NCBI GenBank assembly: GCA_910587835.1
Contig: CAJUNQ010000112.1
Location: forward strand, 1-59,881
DNA: 59,881 bases
From: an uncultured Oscillospiraceae bacterium
GTDB taxonomy: Bacteria; Bacillota; Clostridia; Oscillospirales; Acutalibacteraceae
Direction: 5' to 3'
Positions 49,643 to 58,670 of this stretch are shown here, one piece after another (position 1 is the first letter of the stretch; the number at the start of each line of letters is the position of its first letter). The position numbers and the translations under genes were made by a program. A model generated the notes under the pieces. The model did no database searches. It saw nothing but the letters and a program-made list of their open reading frames with translations, and was not told the DNA's origin.

Positions 49643-49723
49643 GAAAAAAGAACGCCGGACCCGGTCTGCTTGAAAATATGGACACATGCTTTCAAGCGGG
49701 ACCTGTCCGGCGTTCTTTTTTCG
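49643..49723. terminator. long-stem bidirectional terminator
   Basis: AAAAAAGAACGCCGGAC pairs with GTCCGGCGTTCTTTTTT, with inner pairs extending the stem. It ends the metG-tatD-radical SAM-lipoprotein run. Confidence 0.85.
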
Positions 49724-49960
49724 GCGGATTCTGGCCTGAGAGGCCCGGTCTGCCCGGTGCGGCTCCCCCCTTTCTGCCTCCCTGGCGGTTTTGTTGGCAA
49801 AATCAGGCCGCTGGCCGCTTTGCCAAGTCTTATGCCCGTTTGCGTCATGACCGGCCCTCTCAAACAGCGGCCGGGCTGACGCAGCCCCTTTCATCCCAGC
49901 TTTCACCCACCGCCTGCTTTTGCGCAGGTCCGCCATGACTTTTTCTCACGCCCGACGGGG
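49724..49960. other. spacer without recognised gene
   Basis: Open frames on both strands here look like base-composition artefacts without ribosome binding sites. Nothing else seen until the promoter at 49961. Confidence 0.5.
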
Positions 49961-49989
49961 TTGACAGAGAGCGAAAAAAGGGGTACAAT
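49961..49989 (+). promoter_or_regulatory. promoter of the TPM-MBOAT genes
   Basis: TTGACA (49961-49966), 17 bp, TACAAT (49984-49989), about 47 bases before the TPM start codon. Confidence 0.85.
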
Positions 49990-50035
49990 ATCACTGTTCT
50001 TTCGACTGAATTCAACACGAAAGGGGAAGCGAGCC

Positions 50036-50863
50036 ATGACAGCTCCCATGCACCGGCATAATTTAAAATTCGCTGTGACCATTCTGCTTCTGGCCGCGTC
50101 TATATGTATAGGGATTCAGCCCTTTGCCTGCGCTCAGTCCCCTCAGATTCCCCAGCCCTGGCAGGAGTTCTACTATTATGACGAGGCGAACATTCTGGAC
50201 GAGCCCACCCGGGCGGATATTCTCGCCAAGGGCGTTGACCTTCAGCAGCGTTACGGCGCGCAGCTGGTGGTTATGACGGTTCAGAATCTCCCGGCCGGCG
50301 ACTACGCCCAGCGGGTGGCCTATCTGCGCTCTGTGATGGACAGCTGGCAGGTAGGGGGCGGGCAGAGCCGGGGGGTTCTGCTGGCTCTGGCTGTGGCCGA
50401 TGGCGCTGGGGGCGACTACCTGGTGGTGGCCGGCGAGGGGCTGAAGCGCTGCTTTACCACCGAGACCCTGAAGACCCTGCTGGACGCCCATCTGGAGCCG
50501 GATTTCAGCACAGGCGCGTACAGCGCGGGTGTAACGAAGTTCATGTCTGCGGCCGTAGACCAGGCGGAGGGCTACTTTGCCCAGCACCCGGAGGAGGTTC
50601 AGGCCGGCGGCTCTGAGAAAGAGCCGGAAAAGAAAGGGGCCCCTGTGCTGCTGTGGGTGGGGGTCAGCGTTGGCATTTTGGCCGCGCTGGGAGCTTTGGG
50701 CTTTTTTGTGCTAAGCCGCCAGGGCGGTCTGCGCAGAAACCGCCGCAGCGTTCACCGGCGCAACCCGGTGATTACCCCTGCCCGCAGCAATGTCACCCTG
50801 CACGAGAGCCACCCCAGCGTTCACATCAAGCATTCTACCCGCAGCAGCTCCAAGTGGAAATAA
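50036..50863 (+). CDS. TPM domain membrane protein
   Basis: A 275-residue exported membrane protein. A signal peptide or anchor (LKFAVTILLLAASICIGIQPFACA) is followed by a TPM domain (YYYDEANILDEPTRADILAKGVDLQQRYGAQLVVMTVQNLPAGDY..SRGVLLALAVADGAGGDYLVVAGEGLKRCFT), then a membrane helix (VLLWVGVSVGILAALGALGFFVLS) and a basic tail rich in Arg/His/Ser. TPM proteins are tied to photosystem repair in plants and to phosphatase-like activity; the bacterial role is unknown. AAGGGGAA precedes the ATG. MBOAT follows 30 bases later. Confidence 0.88.
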   Translation: MTAPMHRHNLKFAVTILLLAASICIGIQPFACAQSPQIPQPWQEFYYYDEANILDEPTRADILAKGVDLQQRYGAQLVVMTVQNLPAGDYAQRVAYLRSVMDSWQVGGGQSRGVLLALAVADGAGGDYLVVAGEGLKRCFTTETLKTLLDAHLEPDFSTGAYSAGVTKFMSAAVDQAEGYFAQHPEEVQAGGSEKEPEKKGAPVLLWVGVSVGILAALGALGFFVLSRQGGLRRNRRSVHRRNPVITPARSNVTLHESHPSVHIKHSTRSSSKWK

Positions 50864-50893
50864 AAGAGTCCTGTCCGTCAAGGAGGCAGTCAC

Positions 50894-52315
50894 ATGGTAT
50901 TTGCCGACCTGTTTTTTATATATTGCTTTCTTCCCCTCTGCCTGGTCAGCTATTTTCTGGCCCGCAGCCTGCCCGCAAAGAATGTGGTGCTTATTGTTTT
51001 CTCTCTGCTGTTCTACGCCTGGGGCGAGCCCCTGTGGATTCTCCTTCTGCTGTTCAGCTCTCTGCTGAACTGGGGGGCCGGCATCCTGATCCAACGTTTT
51101 CGCGGGGGCCCGGGAGCCAGGGCTGTGGTGGCAGGGGCCATTGCCGTTGACCTTTTGCTGCTGGTGATTTTCAAATACAGCGGCTTTTTACTAGAGAACC
51201 TGAACGCTCTCACCCACCTGGGCCTGCCTGTGCCCAGCATCCGCATGCCCATTGGCATCAGCTTTTTCACCTTTCAGGCCATCTCCTATGTGCTGGACTG
51301 CTACTGGGAGACGGTTGCCGTTCAACGCCGGTGGACCCGTTTTTTGCTGTACCTGTCCCTGTTCCCCCAGCTGATTGCCGGCCCCATTGTCCGCTACAGC
51401 ACCATAGAGGAGGAAGTGGAAAACCGCAGCGTCACCCTCACCGACCTGAGCGACGGGGCCCTTCGGGTGATTGTGGGGCTGAGCAAAAAGGTCATTCTGG
51501 CCAACAATCTCTGGGGCATTGTAGACAGCTTTTTCGGCCAGGACATCACAGGCCTTTCGGTGCTTGGCACCTGGTACACGGTGATTGTCTACTCGCTGTA
51601 TGTCTACTTTGACTTCAGCGGCTACTCTGACATTGCCATTGGACTGGGCCGCATGTTCGGGTTTCATTTTGACGAGAACTTCCGGCATCCCTTTGCCTGC
51701 AAGACCATTGCCGAATTCTGGCAGCGCTGGCACATTTCTCTGGGCTCCTTTTTCCGGGATTATCTGTTGTATGTCCCCATTTTTGGAAAAAACCGCAAAT
51801 ACCTCAGCCTGTTTCTGGTATGGTTTTGCACCGGCGTATGGCATGGCGCGGCGTGGAACTATATGATCTGGGGCCTTTACTTTGGGTGTTTCATTTTCTT
51901 TGAGCAAAAGCTGGGCAAAAAGCGCATCAAACGCTGGCCTATTTGGTGGAAGCACATTTACAGCAAGCTGGTTATTGTAATTGGCTTCGGCATTTTCTAT
52001 TTTGAGGACCTGGGCCAGCTGGGGCAGTTTTTCCTCAACATCACAGGAGTTGGCATGATTACCAGCGCAGCTCCCTTCTGGGACCCCATCACCTGGGCCT
52101 CGCTGCTGAACAACCTGTTCCTGGTAGCTGGCTCTGTGGCGTTCAGCCTGCCCCTTCTGCCCCGGGTGAAGAAGTTCTTTTTTGAAGATTCCAACGACGT
52201 CCTCTACATTGCGGGACGCGCCGGCTCTGCTGTTCTCTGCCTGGGCCTTCTCGCCGCCGTCACCATCCTCCTGGTAGACACCACCAACAACGTCTTCCTC
52301 TACTGGCGCTTCTAG
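50894..52315 (+). CDS. MBOAT family O-acyltransferase (AlgI/DltB-like)
   Basis: A 473-residue multi-pass membrane acyltransferase. Family marks: MPIGISFFTFQAISYVLDCYW, FPQLIAGPIVRY, the VYFDFSGYSDIAIGLGRMFGF loop, EFWQRWHISLGSFFRDY and the active His317 in GVWHGAAWNYMIWG. These proteins move an acyl group across the membrane onto a surface polymer. In DltB the donor is a carrier protein. A DHHW protein, FkbH-like protein and carrier protein follow, so those are probable partners. Its stop codon abuts the first CCAGCGTGACGCTGG palindrome of the R2-type array. Confidence 0.95.
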   Translation: MVFADLFFIYCFLPLCLVSYFLARSLPAKNVVLIVFSLLFYAWGEPLWILLLLFSSLLNWGAGILIQRFRGGPGARAVVAGAIAVDLLLLVIFKYSGFLLENLNALTHLGLPVPSIRMPIGISFFTFQAISYVLDCYWETVAVQRRWTRFLLYLSLFPQLIAGPIVRYSTIEEEVENRSVTLTDLSDGALRVIVGLSKKVILANNLWGIVDSFFGQDITGLSVLGTWYTVIVYSLYVYFDFSGYSDIAIGLGRMFGFHFDENFRHPFACKTIAEFWQRWHISLGSFFRDYLLYVPIFGKNRKYLSLFLVWFCTGVWHGAAWNYMIWGLYFGCFIFFEQKLGKKRIKRWPIWWKHIYSKLVIVIGFGIFYFEDLGQLGQFFLNITGVGMITSAAPFWDPITWASLLNNLFLVAGSVAFSLPLLPRVKKFFFEDSNDVLYIAGRAGSAVLCLGLLAAVTILLVDTTNNVFLYWRF

Positions 52316-52680
52316 CCAGCGTGACGCTGGACCCAATTCGCGAGGCGCGCTGGCACGCCAGCGCTGATGGGTACGAATAGTTAGGCTCGTGGTCGCGGTT
52401 TGAGGGTTTGTTGGTATCAGCCAGCGTGACGCTGGACCCGGTTCGCGAGGCGCGCTGGCACGCCAGCGCTGGCGAGAGCGAGCAGCTGGGGTTGTGGTCG
52501 CGGTTTGGGGGTTTGTTGGTATCAGCCAGCGTGACGCTGGACCCAATTCGCGAGGCGCTGAGTTGGCGCAGCCAGCGCTGGCGGGAGGGAACCGCTAAGC
52601 TTGTGGTCGCGGTTTGGGGGTTATTGGTATCAAGCCGGCACTGGTGAGAGCGAACCGTTAGGCGTGTAGTCGCTGTTTGT
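52314..52680 (-). repeat. inverted R2-type tandem repeats (~105 bp units)
   Basis: Three copies and a remnant of a unit beginning CCAGCGTGACGCTGGACCC, then ATTCGCGAGGCG, CGCCAGCGCTG, TTAGGCTCGTGGTCGCGG and GTTTGTTGGTATC. It is related in reverse to the 44980-45551 array (CGTGACG, ATTCGCG, TGGTCGCGG, TTGTTG shared in order). Copies start near 52314, 52421 and 52525. Confidence 0.82.
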
Positions 52681-52794
52681 TGTGGGAGCTTATCAACTGG
52701 TCTTCGAGGGTGTTCGCTTGACATGGCAGGCTGGCAGCACAGAAAAAAGGCGGTTTCCCAGTATATCATTGTAAACCTCCTCCATCCTAAGGGG
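52681..52794. other. short spacer between the two repeat arrays
   Basis: Contains TTGACA (near 52719) without a matching -10 box at a usual distance and AAAAAAGGCGG. No gene. Confidence 0.4.
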
Positions 52795-53075
52795 GTAACG
52801 TAGTAGCATCGTGGTAAAGCCTTGCTCCCAGCAGGGCCAAAAAGGCGGACTAAAAAAAGGCGGACCAAAAAAGAGCAGCCTAATAGCATCGTGGTAGAGC
52901 CTTGCTCCCAGCAGGGCCAAAAAGGCGGACTAAAAAAGAGCAGCCTAATAGCATCGTGGTAGGGCCTTGCTCCCTGCAGGGCCAAAAAGGCGGACTAAAA
53001 AAAGCAGCCTAATAGCATCGTGGTAGGGCCTTGCTCCCAGCAGGGCCAAAAAGGCGGACTAAAAAAGCGGATTAA
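52795..53075 (-). repeat. inverted R1-type tandem repeats
   Basis: Four copies containing TAGCATCGTGGTA, GCCTTGCTCCCAGCAGGGCC and AAAAAGGCGGACTAAAAAA, the reverse complement of the R1 core at 44219-44480. Spacing varies (about 59-85 bp) because of extra GGCGGACCAAAAAA units. The array ends about 18 bases before the DHHW gene. Confidence 0.9.
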
Positions 53076-53092
53076 AAAAGGGGGATGGTGTG

Positions 53093-54880
53093 ATGGTTGG
53101 GGGGCGTTTTGAGGAGGGGAGATATCGGGGACGGGAGGTTCCGGTTTTTGATTTGCCGCCTCTCTCCCCTAAAACCACCCGGGCCGCTCAGGCCTTGGTC
53201 CCTGTGCCCAGCGATATGGATGACTATGTGGACTACGGCCCTCCGGCCTCAGCCCCTGAGGCCCAGCCTGTCCCATTGGATAACGACGCCGGCCCGGTGG
53301 AGCTGTTGGCGGACTACGACGGGAAAAACGGCTATACCTCTGCTTATCCTCCCGATGGCACTGGTATTGTCCGGGAGTTCATTCCCGCTACCCAGGACAA
53401 GCGGGAGGCCGCGCCCCGGACGGACCAGCAGAAATCCCGGCAGAAGCGCAGGGCCAGGCTGGAATACCGCGCCTCTCTCGCCATTGCCGCTGTGCTGGCC
53501 CTGAGCCTGTCTCTGGGCGCCGCTTTGATGCTGTTTCTGCCCCGCTCCACCAAGTCCCAAATCGAAAAGCGGGAGCTGGCCCACTTCCCTGCTTTCTCCC
53601 TGAAAAGCTATTTTTCCGGCGAGTTTACCGCCGCTGTCACCCACTACTTTACCGACACGGTACCCAACCGGGACGGTCTGAAAAAGCTGGGCAGCAACCT
53701 GAAATCTGTCTTTGGCCTGCCTGCCTCTGCAAATGACGTGGAGTTTGTGGGCAATATCCAAAAGCAGGAGCCTGCGGCCTCCAAAGCCACCGCTCCCCCA
53801 GCAGATGAAGCCGCCGCCCCCACTGCGGACCCCAGTGGGACCACTGCCCAGGTCGCCATGGCTTTGGAGGGCGCAGCCGGCCGGAATATGATTCTGGCCA
53901 CCCCCGCTCCCACTGAAAACCCCTTCCGCCAGGCGGAGGAGGCCAACATGATTGGCGAGGGACAGATTATGCTGATTAAGCAGGACGGCCACTACCGGGG
54001 CTTGGAGCCCTTTGGCGGCTCGGCGGATATGGCGGGCGGCTATGTCGATGCCCTTAACAGCCTGCGGGCTCAGGTGGACAGCAGCGTGCGCATCTACTCC
54101 ATGCCCGCGCCTCTGGCCTGCCAGTTCTACACCCCGGACCAGCTGAAGGAGTATGTCAACGACCAGTCTGCCTGCTTTGACGCGGTTCATGCTCAGCTGG
54201 ACCAGGGGATTACGGACATCAATATCTGCGACACGCTGGCCGGCCACGCCAGCGAGCCCATCTACTGCCGCACCGACCACCACTGGCAGCCTTTGGGCGC
54301 TTATTACGCGGCCCAGGCCTTTGCCCAAGCCGCAGGCGCGCCCTTTGACGATTTGAGCGCCTACACGCAGGGAGCTTTCTCCGGCTTTGTGGGCAGCATG
54401 TACGGTTTCTCCAACCAGTCGGCCAAAATTCTCAACGACCCGGAGGACTTCATCTACTACACCCCCAACAAGCCCTACGACGCGGTGTATTATGACACCG
54501 CCTTTCAGCTTCAGTGGGACGGGGACAACCTGTTTGCCGAGGGGGTCGACGGCGCAAGCGACGCATACACCTACTTCCTGGGCGGGGACCAGTATATTGT
54601 AAAGGCCACCACCCAGGCCAACACCGGGCGCAAGCTGCTGGTGATGAAGGACAGCTTTGGCAACGCCACCGTCCCCTATTATGTCGGCTCCTTTGACCAG
54701 ATCTTTGTGGCTGACGTCCGCTATATGGAGCGCAATCTGGTCAGCTTTATACGAGATATGGGCATTACCGACGTGGTGTTTACCGTCTCCGCCTTCTCTC
54801 TGGTGGGAGAGAACGGGGCCAATGTGGCAAACCTCATCAGCCAGAACGCGGGAGAGACAATTACGGACCCGCACCCGTAG
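53093..54880 (+). CDS. DHHW family (SGNH/AlgX-like) membrane protein
   Basis: A 595-residue protein. A cytosolic ~125-residue Pro/Asp-rich head precedes one membrane helix (ASLAIAAVLALSLSLGAALMLFL). The outside part is a DHHW domain: HYFTDTVPNRDGLK, YCRTDHHWQPLGAYYAA (about residue 395) and MKDSFGNATVPYYVG (about 517), the spaced Asp-His and Ser of the AlgX/AlgJ/DltD-like SGNH group. Such proteins work with MBOAT proteins in polymer acylation. The start is ATG 53093 with GGGGGA upstream. The repeat array lies directly before it, so its transcription must pass through the repeats or start inside them. Confidence 0.9.
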   Translation: MVGGRFEEGRYRGREVPVFDLPPLSPKTTRAAQALVPVPSDMDDYVDYGPPASAPEAQPVPLDNDAGPVELLADYDGKNGYTSAYPPDGTGIVREFIPATQDKREAAPRTDQQKSRQKRRARLEYRASLAIAAVLALSLSLGAALMLFLPRSTKSQIEKRELAHFPAFSLKSYFSGEFTAAVTHYFTDTVPNRDGLKKLGSNLKSVFGLPASANDVEFVGNIQKQEPAASKATAPPADEAAAPTADPSGTTAQVAMALEGAAGRNMILATPAPTENPFRQAEEANMIGEGQIMLIKQDGHYRGLEPFGGSADMAGGYVDALNSLRAQVDSSVRIYSMPAPLACQFYTPDQLKEYVNDQSACFDAVHAQLDQGITDINICDTLAGHASEPIYCRTDHHWQPLGAYYAAQAFAQAAGAPFDDLSAYTQGAFSGFVGSMYGFSNQSAKILNDPEDFIYYTPNKPYDAVYYDTAFQLQWDGDNLFAEGVDGASDAYTYFLGGDQYIVKATTQANTGRKLLVMKDSFGNATVPYYVGSFDQIFVADVRYMERNLVSFIRDMGITDVVFTVSAFSLVGENGANVANLISQNAGETITDPHP

Positions 54881-55034
54881 GAGGGCCGTTGGATTCTGCC
54901 GTTGGGTTGGGCTGTCTGTCCCAGTCTGACAGAGGGTTGGTTATGAGGCTGCCGGCCTTTGCTTTTGCCTGCGACGGTTTGGCCCGCTTCTTTTTCTTAT
55001 GCTCCACATTATCACACAAGATAGAGGTACAACC

Positions 55035-56846
55035 ATGCGCGAACTGGAATATCCCTTTGACCCCAGCCAGATCCTCCGCCGCCGGAAGGCCCTGCGCCGC
55101 GCCCTGTTGGAGGACGGCCGCCCCCGGCTCCCAAAGAAGATCGCCGTGCTGGGCGGCTCGACTACCAGTGATATTATAAAAACAATGGAATTGTTTTTAC
55201 TGGATGCCGGCATCCAGCCGGAATTTTACGAATCGGAGTACGGCCAGTTCTATCAGGACGCTCTGTTTCCTCCCCAGCAGCTGCTGGACTTTCAGCCGGA
55301 GCTGGTCTTTGTCCACACCACCAGCCGGAACATCACCCATTGGCCCCAGCTGGCGGACAGCCCCCAGGCCGTCGAAGAAAAGCTGGCCGAAGAGCTGGGG
55401 AAATTCCGCGCTGTCTGGGACAGCCTTGCAGATACCTTCCACTGCCCCATCATCCAGAATAATTTCGAGAAGCCCTTCTACCGCGTCCTGGGCAGCCGGG
55501 ACGGCTGGGACCCCCACGGCAGGGGGCAGTTCACCGCCCGGCTGAACCAGGCCTTTGCCGCCTTTGCCCAGGAGCATGAGGGCTTTTATATCCACGATAT
55601 CGACTATCTTTCCGCCGACTTCGGCCTGCGCCGCTGGGCGGACCCTGCCTGCTGGAACCTGTACAAATACGCTCTGTGTCTTGAGGCCATCCCCGCCTTT
55701 GCCTCTGCTGCCGCCAGCCTCATCAAGGCTCTGTTCGGCGGGCGGAAGAAGGTGCTGGCTCTGGACCTGGACAACACCCTTTGGGGCGGCGTGGTCGGCG
55801 ACGACGGAGTGGACGGCATTGAAATCGGCCAGGAGAACGGCGTGGCTCAGTCCTACTATGAATTTCAGAGCTATGTGAAGGAGCTGAGCGCCTCTGGGGT
55901 TCTGCTGGCGGTGTGCTCGAAAAATGACGAGGACAATGCCCTCAGCGGCCTGCGCCACCCAGAGGGCCTGCTGCGGCCTGAGGATTTTACCGTCGTCAAG
56001 GCTAACTGGGAGAACAAGGACCGCAATCTGGCCGCTATTGCCCAGGAGCTGAACCTGCTCCCGGAGTCTCTGGTTTTTGCCGACGACAACCCTGCTGAGC
56101 GGGAGATCGTTCGGGCCCAGCTGCCCGGGGCGGCCGTGCCGGACATGGAAGGGGTGGAGAACTATATTGCGGCCATTGACCGGAACGGCTGGTTTGAGGC
56201 CCCCAGCCTGAGCCAGGACGACCTGCGCCGGGGCGAGATGTATCAGGCCAACGCCCAGCGGGCGGCACAGCAGGCCCGGTTCGGCGACTACCAGGAGTAC
56301 CTGAAAAGCCTGGAGATGCAGGCGGTCATTGGGGATTTTCTCCCCCTCTACCTGCCCCGCATCACCCAGCTTACCAACAAGTCCAACCAGTTTAACCTGA
56401 CCACCCGGCGTTATACCCTGCCCCAGATGGAGCAGATTGCCCAGGACCCCAGCTATATCCGGCTGTTTGGCAAGCTGACGGACAAGTTTGGCGACAACGG
56501 GGTGGTGTCGGTCGTGTTGGCCCATGTGGAGGGCCATGCCGCTGATCTTGAGCTTTGGCTTATGAGCTGCCGGGTGCTCAAGCGCGACATGGAGCTGGCC
56601 ATGCTGGACGCTCTGGCGGAGCAGTGCCGGGCCCGGGGCGTTCAGGTTTTGCGGGGACACTACCTGCCCACTGCCAAAAACACTATGGTAAAGGACCTGT
56701 ACCCCAGCTTTGGCTTTGCCAAAACCAGCGAAGACCCCAGCGGAGCCACCCACTGGGAGCTGAGCCTGGCCGGCTATGCCCCCAGGTGCCAGGTGATTGC
56801 CGCCGCCCCGCCCGAGGGCCGCGAAAACAATGCAGAGAAAGGATGA
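55035..56846 (+). CDS. FkbH-like HAD-family acyl loading protein
   Basis: A 603-residue three-domain protein. An SGNH-like N-terminus (IAVLGGSTTSDIIKTMEL, Ser42) is followed by a HAD IIIC domain with LALDLDNTLWGGVVGDDG (residues ~241-258) and LLAVCSKNDEDNA (Cys294), then a C-terminal GNAT-like part (LPTAKNTMVKDLYPSFGF). In FkbH/OzmB-type enzymes the HAD domain takes glycerate from 1,3-bisphosphoglycerate, holds it on the Cys and loads it on a carrier protein. Both residue sets are intact here. ATG at 55035 has GAGGT upstream (54999 is an alternative). The carrier gene follows after five bases. Confidence 0.93.
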   Translation: MRELEYPFDPSQILRRRKALRRALLEDGRPRLPKKIAVLGGSTTSDIIKTMELFLLDAGIQPEFYESEYGQFYQDALFPPQQLLDFQPELVFVHTTSRNITHWPQLADSPQAVEEKLAEELGKFRAVWDSLADTFHCPIIQNNFEKPFYRVLGSRDGWDPHGRGQFTARLNQAFAAFAQEHEGFYIHDIDYLSADFGLRRWADPACWNLYKYALCLEAIPAFASAAASLIKALFGGRKKVLALDLDNTLWGGVVGDDGVDGIEIGQENGVAQSYYEFQSYVKELSASGVLLAVCSKNDEDNALSGLRHPEGLLRPEDFTVVKANWENKDRNLAAIAQELNLLPESLVFADDNPAEREIVRAQLPGAAVPDMEGVENYIAAIDRNGWFEAPSLSQDDLRRGEMYQANAQRAAQQARFGDYQEYLKSLEMQAVIGDFLPLYLPRITQLTNKSNQFNLTTRRYTLPQMEQIAQDPSYIRLFGKLTDKFGDNGVVSVVLAHVEGHAADLELWLMSCRVLKRDMELAMLDALAEQCRARGVQVLRGHYLPTAKNTMVKDLYPSFGFAKTSEDPSGATHWELSLAGYAPRCQVIAAAPPEGRENNAEKG

Positions 56847-56851
56847 GAGCC

Positions 56852-57097
56852 ATGAACGAACGTGAAATTTACACCCGCCTGAACCAGGTCTTTCAGGAGG
56901 TTTTTGACGACCCGGCCATCCGGGTCACCCCCCACACCACAGCCGATGACATTGACGACTGGGACAGCCTGGAACACATCACCCTCATCTCCGCGGTAGA
57001 GCGGGAATTCCGGATGAAGTTCAAAATGGGCGAGATCTCCTCCATGCGCAATGTGGGAGAGATGGCCCAGATTATTGCCCAGAGGGCAAGAACTTAA
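56852..57097 (+). CDS. acyl carrier protein
   Basis: An 81-residue carrier with the phosphopantetheine site DDWDSLEH (Ser39) and a typical four-helix pattern. It differs from fatty-acid ACP (DSLDxVE) and is directly linked to the FkbH-like gene, so it is probably dedicated to that pathway. AAAGGATGAGAG precedes the ATG. Confidence 0.95.
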   Translation: MNEREIYTRLNQVFQEVFDDPAIRVTPHTTADDIDDWDSLEHITLISAVEREFRMKFKMGEISSMRNVGEMAQIIAQRART

Positions 57098-57176
57098 AAT
57101 TTTTATCATTGATTTTGTCGCCAAATTTCCCGGCGTTTCCCTGTAAGATTTTCCCCCTCGACCCCAACGCTGCTTG

Positions 57177-57205
57177 TTGACAAAACGATATTTTAAGAGT
57201 AATAT
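57177..57205 (+). promoter_or_regulatory. promoter of the antiporter gene
   Basis: TTGACA (57177-57182), 17 bp, TAATAT (57200-57205). TATAAT occurs three bases later as an alternative -10 at a longer spacing. Confidence 0.75.
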
Positions 57206-57287
57206 AATGGATGTTGGATTTCGCTCAAATGAAACCGGCGTCCATTTTTTATTCAAATACTTTATCACAGAAAAGAAGGAAACCGTC

Positions 57288-58550
57288 ATGATCTTACTGC
57301 TCTGCATCTCCGTGGCCCTGGTGGCCGGGCTGATGATGACCCGTCTGTTCAAGCAATTCCACCTGCCGGACGTCACCTCTTATCTGATTGCCGGGGTGCT
57401 GCTGGGCCCCTGCCTCATTGGCCGGCTGGGCCTGCCGGGGGTGGGCTTTTCCAGCTTTGAGCTGGTGGACACCTTTCAGCCCATTTCTGACGTGGCCCTG
57501 GGCTTTATTGCCTTTGCCATCGGCAGCGAGTTCCGGCTGTCCTCTCTGCGCACCACAGGCAGGGCGGCGGTGATTGTGGGCATCTTTCAGGCAGTGGCCG
57601 CCACGCTGCTGGTGGACGCTGCCCTGCTGGTGCTCCACCTGTTTTTGGGAGACAAGCTGCCTGTGTCCGCAGCCATCACCCTGGGGGCCATTGCGGCGGC
57701 CACTGCCCCGGCCGCTACCTTGATGGTGGTGCGCCAGTACAAGGCCAAGGGGCCCCTGACCGACATTCTTCTGCCTGTTGTGGCCCTGGACGACGCGGTG
57801 GGGCTGGTCATCTTCGCCATCTCCTTTGGCGCGGCCCAGGCCATGGAGTCCAACAGCGCCAGCATTGCCTCGATTGCTGTGGAACCCTTGCTGGAGATTG
57901 TTCTCTCTTTGGCCCTGGGGGCGCTGCTGGGCTGGGTGCTCACCTTGATGGAGCGGTGGTTTCTCTCTAACCGCAACCGCGTGGCCATGATTGCGGGCTT
58001 TGTGGTGGCGGCGGTGGCTCTGTCTATGGTGAGCTTTGAGATTGCCGGGCTGACGGTGAAGTTCTCCTCTCTGCTGGTCTGCATGATGCTGGGCACGGTG
58101 TTTTGCAACACCTGCCCCAATTCTGAGGACCTGATGGGCCGGGCCGACAAGTGGTCCGCCCCGCTGCTGACCTTGTTCTTTGTGCTCAGCGGCGCAGAGC
58201 TGCACCTGGATGTGTTCACCGACCTGGCTGTGGTGGGCATTGGGCTGGTGTACATTCTGGCCCGCTCTCTGGGCAAATACTTTGGGGCTATGGGCAGCAG
58301 CCGCATTGTCGGGTGCGCTCCGGCCATTCAGAAATATCTGGGCATTACCCTGCTGCCTCAGGCAGGCGTTGCCCTGGGAATGGCCTCTCAGGTGGGGTCG
58401 CTGGGAGAGATCGGCTCTACCATTCGCAGCATTGTGCTGTTCGGCGTGCTCATCTATGAGCTGGTAGGCCCCACCCTGACCAAAATGGCCCTTACCGCTG
58501 CGGGCGATATCAAGCCCAAGGAGGAAAAGCCTGCCAAGGCCTCAGCCTGA
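57288..58550 (+). CDS. cation:proton antiporter (CPA family)
   Basis: A 420-residue membrane antiporter with about 12 helices. Family signs: FHLPDVTSYLIAGVLLGPCLIG near the start, ALGFIAFAIGSEF, AATAPAATLMVVRQYKAKGPLTDILLPVVALDDAVGLVIFA (acidic exchange site DD) and LPQAGVALGMASQVG. It resembles Na+/H+ or K+/H+ exchangers of the KefB/NapA-like group without the cytosolic TrkA domain. The ion is not predictable. AAGGA precedes the ATG at 57288. Confidence 0.94.
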   Translation: MILLLCISVALVAGLMMTRLFKQFHLPDVTSYLIAGVLLGPCLIGRLGLPGVGFSSFELVDTFQPISDVALGFIAFAIGSEFRLSSLRTTGRAAVIVGIFQAVAATLLVDAALLVLHLFLGDKLPVSAAITLGAIAAATAPAATLMVVRQYKAKGPLTDILLPVVALDDAVGLVIFAISFGAAQAMESNSASIASIAVEPLLEIVLSLALGALLGWVLTLMERWFLSNRNRVAMIAGFVVAAVALSMVSFEIAGLTVKFSSLLVCMMLGTVFCNTCPNSEDLMGRADKWSAPLLTLFFVLSGAELHLDVFTDLAVVGIGLVYILARSLGKYFGAMGSSRIVGCAPAIQKYLGITLLPQAGVALGMASQVGSLGEIGSTIRSIVLFGVLIYELVGPTLTKMALTAAGDIKPKEEKPAKASA

Positions 58551-58582
58551 GGCTTGGGACATACCGGTTGCTGCTGACAAGC

Positions 58583-58630
58583 AAAGACCTCCCCTGCCGC
58601 CCTCATGGGGCCGCTGGGGAGGTCTTTTTG
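58583..58630. terminator. terminator after the antiporter gene
   Basis: AAAGACCTCCCC pairs with GGGGAGGTCTTTTT around a GC-rich loop; it may serve both strands. Confidence 0.85.
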
Positions 58631-58670
58631 TTGAACCAGCCCCTTCCACAGTCAGCGGGCCGGAATAGCG

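Noticed and set aside
53249..54874. 541-codon minus-strand frame across the DHHW gene
   Set aside because: Shadow of a gene with a clear membrane helix and DHHW motifs.
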